Source: Myxococcus landrumus
GTDB lineage: Bacteria > Myxococcota > Myxococcia > Myxococcales > Myxococcaceae
Direction of reading: 5' to 3'
Assembly: GCF_017301635.1 (NCBI RefSeq)
Contig: NZ_CP071091.1
Coordinates: forward strand, 2,802,001-2,866,000
DNA length: 64,000 nt
Positions 32,671 through 42,341 of this stretch are shown here, in pieces. Every line of letters starts with the position of its first letter. Positions within the stretch are counted from its first letter, which is position 1. Below the pieces are notes generated by a model. The model was not told the DNA's origin, made no database searches, and was given only the letters and a program-made list of their open reading frames with translations. The translations under genes and the position numbers were made by a program.

Positions 32671-35600
32671 CTAGCTGCGACGACGGCGGCGCAGCGCCAG
32701 GCCCAGCAGGGCCAGCGCCGGCATCAGCACGCTGGACGCGCTTCCGCCCGCCGCGCTGCAGCCGTACTTCGGCATGTCCACCACCGTCACCGCGACCTCG
32801 GCCGCATCGCTCGACGCGAGGTCGTCGCTCGCGCGGACGCGGAAGAGCAGAACGGTCTTCTCGGACACGTTCGGCGCCACGATGTACGCCTCGGCGGTGT
32901 CCGCACCCTGAATCGTGACGGACGGACCCGCCACCTGCGTCCAGCGGTACTTGATCTCATCCCCATCGGCGTCCTCCGCCGTGGCGATCATCTTCACACC
33001 GCCGCCCTCGTGGACCGTGTACGTGCTGATCGCGTCCACCACCGGCACGCGGTTGGCACGCGTCACGGTGATGGTCACCAGGCTGGCCGCGCTGGCCTTG
33101 CCGCCCGCCGTGACCACCAGGCTGAAGCGCAGGACCGCGGACGCACCCGTCACATCCGGAGCCTTGAAGCTCGGGGTGGCCGTGTTGGCACCCGTGAGCG
33201 TCACCGGCGTCCCCTCGAGCTGCGTCCAGGCGTAGGTGATGGCCTCGCCGTCCGCATCCTCGGCATGGCCCGCCAGCGTCACCGTCGTGCGAGAACCCAC
33301 CGTCCGGTTCTCACCCGCATCCGCCACCGGAGCCCGGTCCACCTGACGAACCGTGATGGTGATGGTCGACTTCGCGCTCGACGCGATGCCGTCATTCGCC
33401 ACCAGCGCGAAGGTGAACTGCGTGTCCGCCGTGACGTCCGGAACCGCGAACGTCGGCGTGGCGCTGGACGCGTCATCCAGCTCAACCGCCGGACCAGCCG
33501 TCTGCGTCCACGCGAACTCGAGCTCCTCGCCGTCCGCGTCCGTCGAACCCGACGCGTCGAGCGTGATGCTGCCCGAGCGCTCGTCCACCGTCGTCGGTCC
33601 GCCGTCCTTCACGCGAGCCAGCGCGACCGGCGCGCGGTTCACGTTGTTCACCTGGATCTGGACGATCTTCGGGTGGCTGTCCTCCGCGCCATCGTTCACC
33701 ACGAGCTGGAACGTGAAGATGGTGGTCGCGGGGACCGACGCGCTGAACTTCGCACGGACCGTGTTCGCGTCCGTGAGCGTCACCGCCGGGCCACCAATCT
33801 GCGTCCAGGTGTACGACAGCGCGCTGCCGTCCGGATCAGAGCTCGCGGAACCATCGAGCGTGATGGTCCGCAGGACCAACGGGCCTCCCGGCTCCTGCAC
33901 GAACTCCGAGTAGGCCACGGAGTTGCCCGCATCCGCCAGCGGCCGCACGTTGCAAGCCGGCGCCGTGCCCGTGCCCGTGTACGACTCGGCCACGCGCGAG
34001 GTGAACGGCGTCGCGTTGGTGATGCCCCGGACCTGGATGTTGGTCACGTCCCAGCCGTACGCGCCGACACCGCCATCAGAGCCCTGACGGAACCGCACGC
34101 GCACCTGCTGCCCGGCGAACTGGGTACCGAAGTTGACGCTGTACCCAATGAAGTTCGGGAAGCCAGAGCTCAGGCGGACCCAGCCCGGCAACCCACCGAC
34201 ACCCGGGGTCCCGTCCTCGACGAAGTTGACGACGCCCTGCTGGAGAAGCGCCAACGCCTGCGCGTCCGTCAGGTAGTAGAACCAGTTGTCCCACGGGCCT
34301 TCGTCGATGGAGAGCTCGATCGCGCCACCGTCGAAGTACTGATAGCGGCCCAGGGTGCTGGAGTACGAGGCCTCGAAGCTGAACCGGTGAGCGAAGGCCA
34401 GCTCGAAGTTCTGCCCCTCGGCCACATTGAACAGCGGCGAGGTCAGCCGCTTGTCCTGCTCGATGCTCTCGTTGCTCGCGTGCCAGTAACCGGTACCCGA
34501 GGCGCCATTCTCCCACAGCGCGCGGAAGGAGCTGGTGGAGCTCACCCACGCGCTGTTGAAGGTGTTGCTGCGGTCGATGGCCGACGAGTTCATCTTCTCG
34601 TCGTAGTTGACCTGGGTGCGGAACTGCCGGACGACGTCCCTGGCAACCCCGTTCACTTCGACGCCACCCGGGAACGTGACATCCACGCCCAGGGAGGCCA
34701 GCGCGCCCGCGGGCGACGCCGGCGTCGGAGCCACGTTCAACTGGACCGGCACGGTGGCGGTCGCAGTCGCGCCCCGCGCGATGTTGTTGAACGAGATGCT
34801 GGTCGGACCACTGACGCCGGCGAACGTCGCCTCGACGCCCGTGCTCGAACCCGCGAACGCGAGGTTCGCCGTCACGCTGCTGAGCGCCTCGGAGCCCAGG
34901 TTGCGCACCGTCACCCGGAGCACACCCGTCTCACCCGCGTCCAGCACGCCGTCCTTGTCGCAACCCACGTTGGAGTCATCCAGCGTGACGCTGACGATCT
35001 CGAGGAACTTGCCCGCGGAGAAGCTCTCGACCACGCCAATGTGGTCCGCGCTGTCGCGGTCCGGAACCCGAGCGCCCAGGCCAGCACCACGCTTGGCGAA
35101 GGCCGCCAGGAAGCGCTGGTAGTCCGCGGGGTCGGAAGCGGCGGCGACGGACAACACGGCGTCACGCGCCTCCAGGAAGGTCGGCTGGGACGGCGTGGCC
35201 TTGTAGGCCGCCACCAGGTACCGCTTCATCCGGTCCTGCGCCTCCTGGAAGGGATGCGCGTTCAGCAAGCTGGCGTAGCACTCCCACAGCATCGTGGCCC
35301 AGACCTCGCCGGAGCTGTGCACCTGGGCGTTCGACGTGCCGTTGTGGCCGGACGCGATCTCATGAATCGTCGGCAGCGGCGTTCCGTCCTGGATGTGCCG
35401 GAGCGTCAGGGCGTTCTTGGTCATGTCCGTGGTGTACGGAACGCGACGGATGCCCCAGTAGTAGCCCTGGTTGCCGCCACCGCTCTGGGTGTAGCCCGCC
35501 ATGCCGTAGACGCCCTGGAACCGGTCATTGCCAGCCCGGGTCCGGTCCTCGTCGCGAACCGTCATCAGCAGGGCGGTGAAGTCACCCCAGCCCTCGCCCA

Positions 35601-37653
35601 TGGAGCGGCCCTGGTTGTTCGTCAGACCCGAGGCGTTTCCGATGAGGCGGTTGGAGATGTAGTGACCCCACTCGTGCGCGATGATCTGGTTATCGATCGT
35701 GCCGTCGCGCGACGCGTCCGGGTCCAGGCGCATCTTGCCCTTGACCACGCCATCCGGATTCGCCAGCGCGGTCCGCCAGGCATCGCCGACGGCCTTGCGC
35801 ACCATCAGCGCCGGAACCGTGATGGCATTGTCGATGGCGGCAACACCGCTGGCGCCCATGTTCAGCGCCCACTCGCCCGTCGCGGTGTTGGTGATGATGA
35901 CGCCCTTGGCGCCCGCGCGCATAGCGTTGTACGTCTTGTAGGCAAAGCCACACGAGCCGCGCTCGATGATGGCGATCTTGCCCGCGAACACCTGCGCGCC
36001 ACCGTAGGGGTCGGCGCCGTTGGCGTTGGAGCAGCCGAGGCGCAGGGCGGTGGCCTTGTCGGGGTCGGGATCCGTCGGCGGAACGGCGAAGTCGCCGGAC
36101 ACGTCGTACTCGTCGGGACCGAAGTTCGCCGACCGCACGTCATGGGTCTGCGCGGCGGCGGACCCGATGGCCGAGGAGAGCTCCGGCGGACCGTCGAAGA
36201 TGTACTGCTGCATGCGGGGACGCGCGCCGTCGGCCGGCGTGGACATGTTGGCGTTGTTGCGACCGCCGTAGTCCTGCGCCTCCGCGCGCATTCCGTCGCC
36301 TTCCAAGCCGCCACGCCCGAAGTTGCTCATCTGGGCGTTGCCGGAGGCCTCGTCGAAGCCCGCGTCGTAGAACCAGTCGTGCAGGAAGTTCGTGACGTAG
36401 AAGATGTTGACGATCGCCGCATCCCGCTGCTCGCGGCTCGCCTCGGGGGCCTTCGTCACATCATAGGTGTAGTTGAACGTCCGGCTCGCCGCATCGGTGA
36501 GCGACGCGCGGAAGTCGATGCCTTCCTGGAAGCCGTCGCCACCCCCCAGGTCCGCGTACGCGTCGACGTTGTTGCCGCGCGTCTCCGTCGCGTTCGCCGG
36601 GAGCCACGGGTCATTGCGGCTGAACGGGAAGTTCTGCAGCGTGACCAGGTTGGTCGGGATGTTCAGCGGCGCCTGGTAGCCGTCCGGCAGGCCCGTCGGG
36701 TGCGGCGTGGGGCCGTCGCCCTGGGGACCGTCGTACGGAACCTTCGTCGTGGGGTTCGCCCAGACGTTGTACGTGAACTGCTCGGACTCGGTCAGGTCGT
36801 GCTTGAGCAGCATCGAGCCGTCGCGGGCGCTGATGACGTAGGCCTTGTACGAGGCCTCCGGGTTCTGCGCCGTCCCCGCGTTGACTTCCACGTAGTACGC
36901 CGGCACCAGCCCGTCCGGCATCGGGAAGAGGATCTTCTTGGAGCGCGGAGCCTCACCAAAGCCGTGCGTCGACAGCAGCGAGCGGTCCACCTGGTACGAG
37001 CTGTAGTCGCCCTTCGTGCCCGCGGGCGCCAGCGCCCGGGTGTCGAGAGCGGCGCCCGTCATGTCCTGGAACGCCTTCGAGATGGCCTGCGGCGCCGAGA
37101 CGCGGAACGCCGACGCCATGGCGTTCTTCTCGTCGTCCTGCTGCCGCGGAGGCAGGTAGCCCGCGATGGCGACCAGCTGCTGGCTGGCGTCCATCACCAC
37201 CTTCACCTCGCTGCGGAAGACCTCGATGCCGTTGACCCGACGGCCGTAGGTCGCGATCACCGCGCCACGCGAGTCATTGGGCAGGTGGACCTGGCGCAGC
37301 TCCGCGCCGTCCACGTCCGTGCTACCCATGCGGTAGAGGTCCGCCACGCCACGCAGGTGCTCACGCGCCGCCTGGTTCGCGCTGGACTTCGTCACCGGAC
37401 GCGAGGCCTTCGCCGCCACGGAACCCGCGTTCAGCGCGGGCTCACGGAACACGAAGGTGGGCACGCCAAGGCGCCCTTCCACGCTGTTGATTCGCAGTCC
37501 GCGCTGGGACGCATTCGCCGCGGAGCTCGGCAGGGGACGATCCGCCGGAGCGCGCAGGAAAGCATCAACAGCGACCTCTCGCGCTTGTGCCTGAGGAGAC
37601 CACATCAGCACGGCGAGCACAGCGCTCACCGTGCCCATCCAGAGACGCTTCAT
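32671..37653 (-). CDS. M36-family metallopeptidase with PKD-like repeats and MYXO-CTERM tail
   Basis: 1660 residues, secreted and surface-anchored. A signal peptide (1-24) is followed by an FTP-type propeptide. The fungalysin/M36 catalytic domain contains a PA insert (about 560-640) and the zinc motif HEWGH near 658, with the downstream EGWGDFTALL carrying the third ligand Glu. A CARDB-like region follows the catalytic domain, then a jelly-roll-like part, then four tandem Ig/PKD-like repeats of about 95 residues (each with YTWTQ-type and DADGE motifs) from about 1220 to 1625. The end has GCSAAGGSAS, a hydrophobic helix and LRRRRRS, a typical MYXO-CTERM sorting signal with its invariant Cys. 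It is expected to degrade extracellular protein, consistent with predation. Confidence 0.95.
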   Translation of the reverse strand: MKRLWMGTVSAVLAVLMWSPQAQAREVAVDAFLRAPADRPLPSSAANASQRGLRINSVEGRLGVPTFVFREPALNAGSVAAKASRPVTKSSANQAAREHLRGVADLYRMGSTDVDGAELRQVHLPNDSRGAVIATYGRRVNGIEVFRSEVKVVMDASQQLVAIAGYLPPRQQDDEKNAMASAFRVSAPQAISKAFQDMTGAALDTRALAPAGTKGDYSSYQVDRSLLSTHGFGEAPRSKKILFPMPDGLVPAYYVEVNAGTAQNPEASYKAYVISARDGSMLLKHDLTESEQFTYNVWANPTTKVPYDGPQGDGPTPHPTGLPDGYQAPLNIPTNLVTLQNFPFSRNDPWLPANATETRGNNVDAYADLGGGDGFQEGIDFRASLTDAASRTFNYTYDVTKAPEASREQRDAAIVNIFYVTNFLHDWFYDAGFDEASGNAQMSNFGRGGLEGDGMRAEAQDYGGRNNANMSTPADGARPRMQQYIFDGPPELSSAIGSAAAQTHDVRSANFGPDEYDVSGDFAVPPTDPDPDKATALRLGCSNANGADPYGGAQVFAGKIAIIERGSCGFAYKTYNAMRAGAKGVIITNTATGEWALNMGASGVAAIDNAITVPALMVRKAVGDAWRTALANPDGVVKGKMRLDPDASRDGTIDNQIIAHEWGHYISNRLIGNASGLTNNQGRSMGEGWGDFTALLMTVRDEDRTRAGNDRFQGVYGMAGYTQSGGGNQGYYWGIRRVPYTTDMTKNALTLRHIQDGTPLPTIHEIASGHNGTSNAQVHSSGEVWATMLWECYASLLNAHPFQEAQDRMKRYLVAAYKATPSQPTFLEARDAVLSVAAASDPADYQRFLAAFAKRGAGLGARVPDRDSADHIGVVESFSAGKFLEIVSVTLDDSNVGCDKDGVLDAGETGVLRVTVRNLGSEALSSVTANLAFAGSSTGVEATFAGVSGPTSISFNNIARGATATATVPVQLNVAPTPASPAGALASLGVDVTFPGGVEVNGVARDVVRQFRTQVNYDEKMNSSAIDRSNTFNSAWVSSTSSFRALWENGASGTGYWHASNESIEQDKRLTSPLFNVAEGQNFELAFAHRFSFEASYSSTLGRYQYFDGGAIELSIDEGPWDNWFYYLTDAQALALLQQGVVNFVEDGTPGVGGLPGWVRLSSGFPNFIGYSVNFGTQFAGQQVRVRFRQGSDGGVGAYGWDVTNIQVRGITNATPFTSRVAESYTGTGTAPACNVRPLADAGNSVAYSEFVQEPGGPLVLRTITLDGSASSDPDGSALSYTWTQIGGPAVTLTDANTVRAKFSASVPATTIFTFQLVVNDGAEDSHPKIVQIQVNNVNRAPVALARVKDGGPTTVDERSGSITLDASGSTDADGEELEFAWTQTAGPAVELDDASSATPTFAVPDVTADTQFTFALVANDGIASSAKSTITITVRQVDRAPVADAGENRTVGSRTTVTLAGHAEDADGEAITYAWTQLEGTPVTLTGANTATPSFKAPDVTGASAVLRFSLVVTAGGKASAASLVTITVTRANRVPVVDAISTYTVHEGGGVKMIATAEDADGDEIKYRWTQVAGPSVTIQGADTAEAYIVAPNVSEKTVLLFRVRASDDLASSDAAEVAVTVVDMPKYGCSAAGGSASSVLMPALALLGLALRRRRRS

Positions 37654-37877
37654 GAACGACGACCTCTTTTCGGGTGGTGTTGGGGGACCCCACGCCGGGA
37701 CGCCTGCTCGGTTGGGGGCGTCCAGAGGTTATTTACTATTTTGTTATCAGCACAATAGGTCCCCCTAAAGTTCCCCTTGAACCCCACCCGCAAAGCAGGC
37801 TTTCACTTCTTTCTCGACCCTACTTTCAAAGAATGCGGGCTTGCGGGACGTGTTTGCGCACGGGGGTCCGATGTGCC
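37654..37877. promoter_or_regulatory. AT-rich upstream region of the M36 protease gene
   Basis: 224 bases without a gene. Around 37727-37760 there is an unusually AT-rich patch for this genome (GTTATTTACTATTTTGTTAT). On minus it lies about 75-105 bases before the protease ATG, where a promoter is expected. No confident -10/-35 pair can be assigned. The part nearest the PLP-enzyme stop shows nothing recognisable. Confidence 0.45.
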
Positions 37878-38618
37878 TCAGCCGAACGGAGGACGTGCGT
37901 TGTGGGCGATGATGAGGACCTCCTCCGGTCGCGCCTCCTTGCGCGCGTAGGAGAGGAGCGCGGCGAGCCCATCCGAGTGCTTCGGGTCCGCCGCCTCCAG
38001 CACCACCTCTTCGCGGTGCGGGTGGAAGAGGTCTGCCTCTCCCAGGTTCTGCTCCAGCCAGCGCCGCCAGCCCGGGAGCGAACAGCCCTTGGCCGGCTGG
38101 AGGCCCACCACCTCGTAGCCCAGCGGCGTGAAGGCGCGGTGCAGCCCCACCAACGTGGCGCCCGTGCCAAAGCCACTCACCACCAGGCGCACCGAGGGGA
38201 ACGCATCGCGCACGAAGTCACGCAGCTCGGTGGCCCAGCCTTCCACGCACCCAATCAGCGCGCCGTTGGAGAGCTGTCGAGGCCAGCACCACCCCTGACG
38301 TTCGTAGCCCAGGGCGACCTCCCATGCCTCGGACAGGAGGTGCACGGTCCGCACCTCGCCGCCAAAACCGTGCCCCCGCAGGTAGGCGGCGCCGGCCGTG
38401 TCGGTCAGCGCAAGCACGGGCAGTCCCCGCTCCCGGCCCAGGGCATCGAGCGCGAGCGACGAGGATGAACCCGACAGTTCCACCAGCCCGCGCATTCCCT
38501 CGGGGACGGTCTCGAGGTAGCGGGAGAAGGTCAGATATTTGAGCCCGCCGGAGGGAAGTTCACCGCCCCAAAGCACCACCGGTCCAGCGGGAGACAGCCG
38601 CGACAGCGGAAAGCGCAT
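37878..38618 (-). CDS. Short PLP-dependent enzyme, ACC deaminase / D-cysteine desulfhydrase-like
   Basis: 246 residues resembling fold-type II PLP enzymes. SGGLKYLTFSRYLE near 25-38 supplies a likely Schiff-base Lys. LSGSSSSLALDALG corresponds to the Asn/Ser-rich phosphate loop, and VVSGFGTGATLVGLHRAF to the Gly-rich phosphate-binding turn. Typical family members have about 330 residues, so this is a compact or partly reduced form. The ATG at 38618 matches the start of the fold; a long open frame upstream runs through the divergent kinase gene and is not used. Activity is uncertain: it may be a lyase on small amino acids. It is divergent from the histidine kinase gene, with 222 bases between. 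Confidence 0.75.
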   Translation of the reverse strand: MRFPLSRLSPAGPVVLWGGELPSGGLKYLTFSRYLETVPEGMRGLVELSGSSSSLALDALGRERGLPVLALTDTAGAAYLRGHGFGGEVRTVHLLSEAWEVALGYERQGWCWPRQLSNGALIGCVEGWATELRDFVRDAFPSVRLVVSGFGTGATLVGLHRAFTPLGYEVVGLQPAKGCSLPGWRRWLEQNLGEADLFHPHREEVVLEAADPKHSDGLAALLSYARKEARPEEVLIIAHNARPPFG

Positions 38619-38840
38619 GGGCGGACCTCCCTCCGCAAAGGCCCGTGTGGACGCCTCGGGCCCACGACGCAAGCTCGGCACCCTCCTGCTCTCCTGGCCA
38701 GCCCCCCACCGCTCGGGCTGTCCGGTCGTGGACCGCGAGGCCGCCCGTCCGCCCGCTGGGGACACTCCTCTTGCCCCCCAGGGCAGGTGAAAGGTCTCCC
38801 GAACCCACCGGCTGTGCCATAGTCCCCGCAGCGACTTCGC

Positions 38841-40670
38841 ATGCTGCGCCGGCTCCTTCCCACGCTCGTGGCTTTGGGTTTCGGGCTCCTTGCCCTCGGC
38901 TGGGGGCTGGTGAGCCTTCAGCGCATCTTCGCGCGCGAGCGCGAGGACGCCCACGCCCAGGTCCGCTCCCGCCGTGACGCCTTGGGCCATGCCGCCAGCG
39001 AGACGCTGCGCCAGGTCCTCACCCGCCAGCTCAAGGAGCAGATCCCCGCCATCCACGCGGCGATGGACAACCCGCTCGCCCCGGGTGAGCGCTTCTACCT
39101 CCAGTTCCGAGGCAAGCCCTTCCTCCCTCGCCACACCCTGTCCATCGCCGGCGAGGACATGCCCGCGCGGGCCCTCTACGAGACACTCTCGGACCACCTG
39201 CGCGAGGGGCCGCCCCCCGCCCACTGGGAGTCCCGGGTGACGCGGCTGCGCGCGGCGGAGGCGGCGCTCGTCGCGAACAACCTGCCCCGGGCCACCGCGC
39301 TGGTGGAGGAGCTGCTGCGCCACCACTCCCGGCACGCGCTCCCGCCGGACCAGGAGCTGCCCTTCCTGCTCCTGTCCGTGGAGCACCTGCAGCGGGGCCC
39401 CGCGACGATGCCCCTGGTGCGCGCCCTGCTGCGCGAGGGGCTCCCGGAGGAGTTCGGCGGCATCAGCCGTGGCGCGGGACTCCAGCGGGACCTGCTTCGC
39501 GAGCGCGGGAGCTTCACCCAGGCCGACTTCGACTTCCTCCAGGCGCGCATCCTCCGGTTGAGCCGCCTGCTCGGGGAGCCCACGCGCGACTTCCTGGAGC
39601 GGGCGCGCGAGACGGGCGAGGGCCGGCTCCTGATGCCCGATGAGCTGACGGAGCCCACGCTGGTGGGAGAGCAGTGGTACGTGGAGCCTCGCGGGGAGGG
39701 CATCTACGGCATCTCCGTGGACAGCGCGGCGCTGCTGGCGCCCATCACCCAGGACATGGTCGCCCGCGGGCTGTTCGGCGCCAACGGACACATGCGACTG
39801 GTCGGCGGTCGGGCGGTGATTCCGGCGCGCGAGCTGAAGGTGCACGTGGACCTTCCGGAGTGGGCGCGCGCCGAGGCGGACATCGAGGCGCGCTACGGAC
39901 TGAAGACGCTGCTGGTCGCCGCGTGTGGCGGGCTGGCCGCGGCCATCTTCGCGCTGGCGGTGGTGGCCCAGCAGCGCAAGTACCGCTTCCTGGAGCTCAA
40001 GAGCGACTTCGTGGCCACCGTCTCCCACGAGCTGCGCACGCCCCTGGCCTCCATCCGGCTGATGGGCGAGACGCTCGAGCGGAAGCTGGCCCACGCCCCC
40101 GAGGTCCGCGACTACCCGACCCGCATCGTCCAGGCCGCCGACGGGCTGCACTTCCTGGTGGAGAACATCCTGTCGTTCAACCGCATCGACAAGGGGCGGT
40201 GGACACTGCGCGCATCACACGTGCGCCTGGAAGAGCTGGTCAACCCGCTGCGCGACGACCTGGCCTCCGCCACCTTCGCGCCCGTGGAGCTCATCACGGA
40301 CATGGACGACGCGGAGCTGGAGGCGGACCCGTCCCTCCTGCGACTGCTCTTCTCCAACCTGGGCCGCAACGCGTGTGCGTACAACACGCGCAGCCCCGTG
40401 CGCATCTCCGTCCAGGCCCGGATGATTGCGGGCCACGGATGCACCGTGCTCTTCCGCGACAACGGCGTGGGCATCCCCGAGCACGAATGGGAGAACGTCT
40501 TCCTGGACTTCTACCGCCTGAGTCCCCAGGGCCAGGACGTCCACGGCAGCGGCTTGGGTCTGGCGCTTTGCCGCAAAATCATGAAGCTTCACCATGGCGA
40601 CATCCAGATTGCCTCCTCCACGCCGGAGGGGACTACGTTCGCGCTGACCTTTCACGAGCCGCGTCGATGA
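38841..40670 (+). CDS. Membrane sensor histidine kinase
   Basis: 609 residues. A first membrane helix at about 5-25 and a second near 350-373 (LLVAACGGLAAAIFALAVV) enclose a periplasmic sensor domain of about 320 residues with no recognised family. HisKA follows with SHELRTPLASIRLMGETLE (phospho-acceptor His near 396). The HATPase_c domain has N-box LGRNACAYN, DNGVGIPEHEWE and GSGLGLALCRKIMK. It phosphorylates the response regulator encoded immediately downstream, whose ATG overlaps this stop by four bases. Signal unknown; a following TonB-like gene hints at envelope or transport control. Confidence 0.93.
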   Translation: MLRRLLPTLVALGFGLLALGWGLVSLQRIFAREREDAHAQVRSRRDALGHAASETLRQVLTRQLKEQIPAIHAAMDNPLAPGERFYLQFRGKPFLPRHTLSIAGEDMPARALYETLSDHLREGPPPAHWESRVTRLRAAEAALVANNLPRATALVEELLRHHSRHALPPDQELPFLLLSVEHLQRGPATMPLVRALLREGLPEEFGGISRGAGLQRDLLRERGSFTQADFDFLQARILRLSRLLGEPTRDFLERARETGEGRLLMPDELTEPTLVGEQWYVEPRGEGIYGISVDSAALLAPITQDMVARGLFGANGHMRLVGGRAVIPARELKVHVDLPEWARAEADIEARYGLKTLLVAACGGLAAAIFALAVVAQQRKYRFLELKSDFVATVSHELRTPLASIRLMGETLERKLAHAPEVRDYPTRIVQAADGLHFLVENILSFNRIDKGRWTLRASHVRLEELVNPLRDDLASATFAPVELITDMDDAELEADPSLLRLLFSNLGRNACAYNTRSPVRISVQARMIAGHGCTVLFRDNGVGIPEHEWENVFLDFYRLSPQGQDVHGSGLGLALCRKIMKLHHGDIQIASSTPEGTTFALTFHEPRR

Positions 40671-41383
40671 ACAGCCCCACCCCACCCTCCTCCACCCGTC
40701 CCACCATCCTCATCGTCGAGGACGATGCACACCTGCGCGTCGGCCTGAGGGACAACCTGCTGGACGAGGGATACGAAGTCGCCGAGGCCCCCACGGCGCG
40801 CGACGCGGAGCCGCTCCTGCGTCAGCGTGAGTTCGACCTGCTCATCCTCGACGTGATGCTCCCGGGCGAGGACGGCTACAGCTTCTGCCGCCGCCTGCGC
40901 TCGCAGGGTGTGAAGAGCCTGGTGATGATGCTCACCGCGCGCTCGCTCGAGGACGACATCGTCCGGGGCTTCGAGGCCGGAGCGCAGGACTACCTCACCA
41001 AGCCCTACCGGCTGCGCGAGCTGCTGGCGCGCGTGGGCGCGCTGGTGCGCAGGGCTGGCACTGCGCCGGCGCAGGTGACGACGTTCGGGGGCTACTCGCT
41101 CGACATGGGCCGCCGCACGGTGACCCGGCCCGACGGCGGCACCGTGGAGCTGACGCGCACGGAGTTCGACCTGCTGGCGTATCTGCTCCGCCACCGCGAG
41201 CGCGCGCTGCCCCGAGGAGAAATCCTGGACGCGGTGTGGGGACGCGACGTCGTGGTCGACCCGCGCACCGTGGACAACTTCGTCTCCAGCTTGAAGAAGA
41301 AGCTGGGCTGGACGAGCGACTCCGGCTTCTCCATCCACACGCTTCGCGGCGTCGGCTACCGGATGGAAGTCTCTTCGGCATGA
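40667..41383 (+). CDS. OmpR/PhoB-family response regulator
   Basis: 238 residues. The receiver domain has the acidic pair in LIVEDDAHL, the acceptor Asp in LLILDVMLPGEDGY near 60, Thr in MLTARS and Lys in YLTKPYR. The C-terminal winged-helix DNA-binding domain (about 135-235) includes LTRTEFDLLAYLL and VDNFVSSLKKKLG. The short N-terminal Pro/Ser/Thr stretch is unremarkable. It is coupled to the upstream sensor kinase by an ATGA overlap. A palindrome follows at 41401. Likely regulates transcription of envelope genes, perhaps including the TonB-like neighbour. Confidence 0.95.
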   Translation: MNSPTPPSSTRPTILIVEDDAHLRVGLRDNLLDEGYEVAEAPTARDAEPLLRQREFDLLILDVMLPGEDGYSFCRRLRSQGVKSLVMMLTARSLEDDIVRGFEAGAQDYLTKPYRLRELLARVGALVRRAGTAPAQVTTFGGYSLDMGRRTVTRPDGGTVELTRTEFDLLAYLLRHRERALPRGEILDAVWGRDVVVDPRTVDNFVSSLKKKLGWTSDSGFSIHTLRGVGYRMEVSSA

Positions 41384-41400
41384 CGGAATCATGACCGACA

Positions 41401-41421
41401 GATGGCCGGCCTCCGGCCATC
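41401..41421 (+). terminator. Nine-pair hairpin after the response regulator gene
   Basis: GATGGCCGG (41401-41409) pairs with CCGGCCATC (41413-41421) around a three-base loop, 18 bases after the stop. No T-run follows, so termination is possible but not certain. Confidence 0.4.
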
Positions 41422-41549
41422 GCCTCCCGCCACCTGCGTAGTTTGAATGGTGCGTGGACGGGCGCTCCGAAGCCAAAGGCCCACGCCGGAGATGCATCGT
41501 GTGGTGCGGTGAATCTCCGGGAGCGCCCTTCGGCAGGAGGAGGCCTTCC

Positions 41550-42317
41550 GTGTTCAAGTCAGTCATCGAGCGGCAGAGAGCTGGACGTCTGGGCCTGGGG
41601 TTGTGGTGGTCCGCGGCCATCCACGCGGGATTGTTCGGTGCGGTGCTCTTCATCTCCGCGCGGCCCGCGGACGTGCCTCCGGACACGGACATCAACGGGC
41701 CCATCGTCCTCAAGCTCGCGCCAGTGCCGAAGACGGCCAAGGGCTACACCCCGTCGGCGCCCGCGCAGCCGAAGCAGGCCGTGCAGCCCAAGCCGCGCAA
41801 GCCTCGGCGCGACGTCATCCCGACGCAGCTCCAGCCGCTCCCCGCGGACCCGCAGCCCGCACAGCCCGACCCCGTCGACACCACCTCCAACACCGACAAC
41901 GCCCCCGTCGGAGACCCGAATGACGGTGTCGCCGGCGGCGACCCGGACGGTGACCCCAACAGCAACGTCATCACCGGGTCCCTCATCACGGGCTTGCCGA
42001 GTGGCTTCGCCGAGGGCACCGGTGAGGACGTGGTCCCGTTCGGCGGAGGCATGACGCCGCCCGTGCTCATGGAAGGCCCGCCGCTCGAATACACGGATCA
42101 GGCCCGCGTGGCGCGCGTGGAGGGCACCTTCATCGCCAAGTGCGTCATCACCCGCGAGGGACTCGTGCGCGACTGCCGCGTCATCAAGGGCCTGGCGCAC
42201 ATGAACGACGAGACGCTCAACTCCCTGCACCACCGGCGCTACACGCCGGTGACCTTCCAGGGCCGGGCCACGAGCGTCTCGTACGTCTTCACACTCCGCT
42301 TCAAGCTGCCTCGGTAG
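41550..42317 (+). CDS. TonB-family protein
   Basis: 255 residues. An N-terminal cytoplasmic stretch and one helix (about 17-38, WWSAAIHAGLFGAVLFISA) anchor it in the inner membrane. A long Pro/Lys/Gln/Asp-rich periplasmic spacer (about 55-160) includes KPRKPRRD. The C-terminal TonB domain (about 175-255) shows PPLEYTDQARVARVEGTFI, VRDCRVIKGL and RRYTPVTFQGR. It would transmit proton-motive energy or force to outer-membrane receptors. The GTG at 41550 has AGGAGGAGG ending a few bases upstream and is preferred to the open frame from 41454. ExbB/ExbD genes are not adjacent. Confidence 0.88.
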   Translation: MFKSVIERQRAGRLGLGLWWSAAIHAGLFGAVLFISARPADVPPDTDINGPIVLKLAPVPKTAKGYTPSAPAQPKQAVQPKPRKPRRDVIPTQLQPLPADPQPAQPDPVDTTSNTDNAPVGDPNDGVAGGDPDGDPNSNVITGSLITGLPSGFAEGTGEDVVPFGGGMTPPVLMEGPPLEYTDQARVARVEGTFIAKCVITREGLVRDCRVIKGLAHMNDETLNSLHHRRYTPVTFQGRATSVSYVFTLRFKLPR

Positions 42318-42341
42318 TCCGCGGGCGGCGAGGCCAGACCC

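Noticed and set aside
32425..37758. 1777-residue open frame on plus
   Set aside because: Mirror of the M36 protease gene; Arg/His/Val-rich product without motifs.
37878..40151. 757-residue minus frame extending the PLP enzyme
   Set aside because: Everything upstream of 38618 is antisense to the histidine kinase gene.
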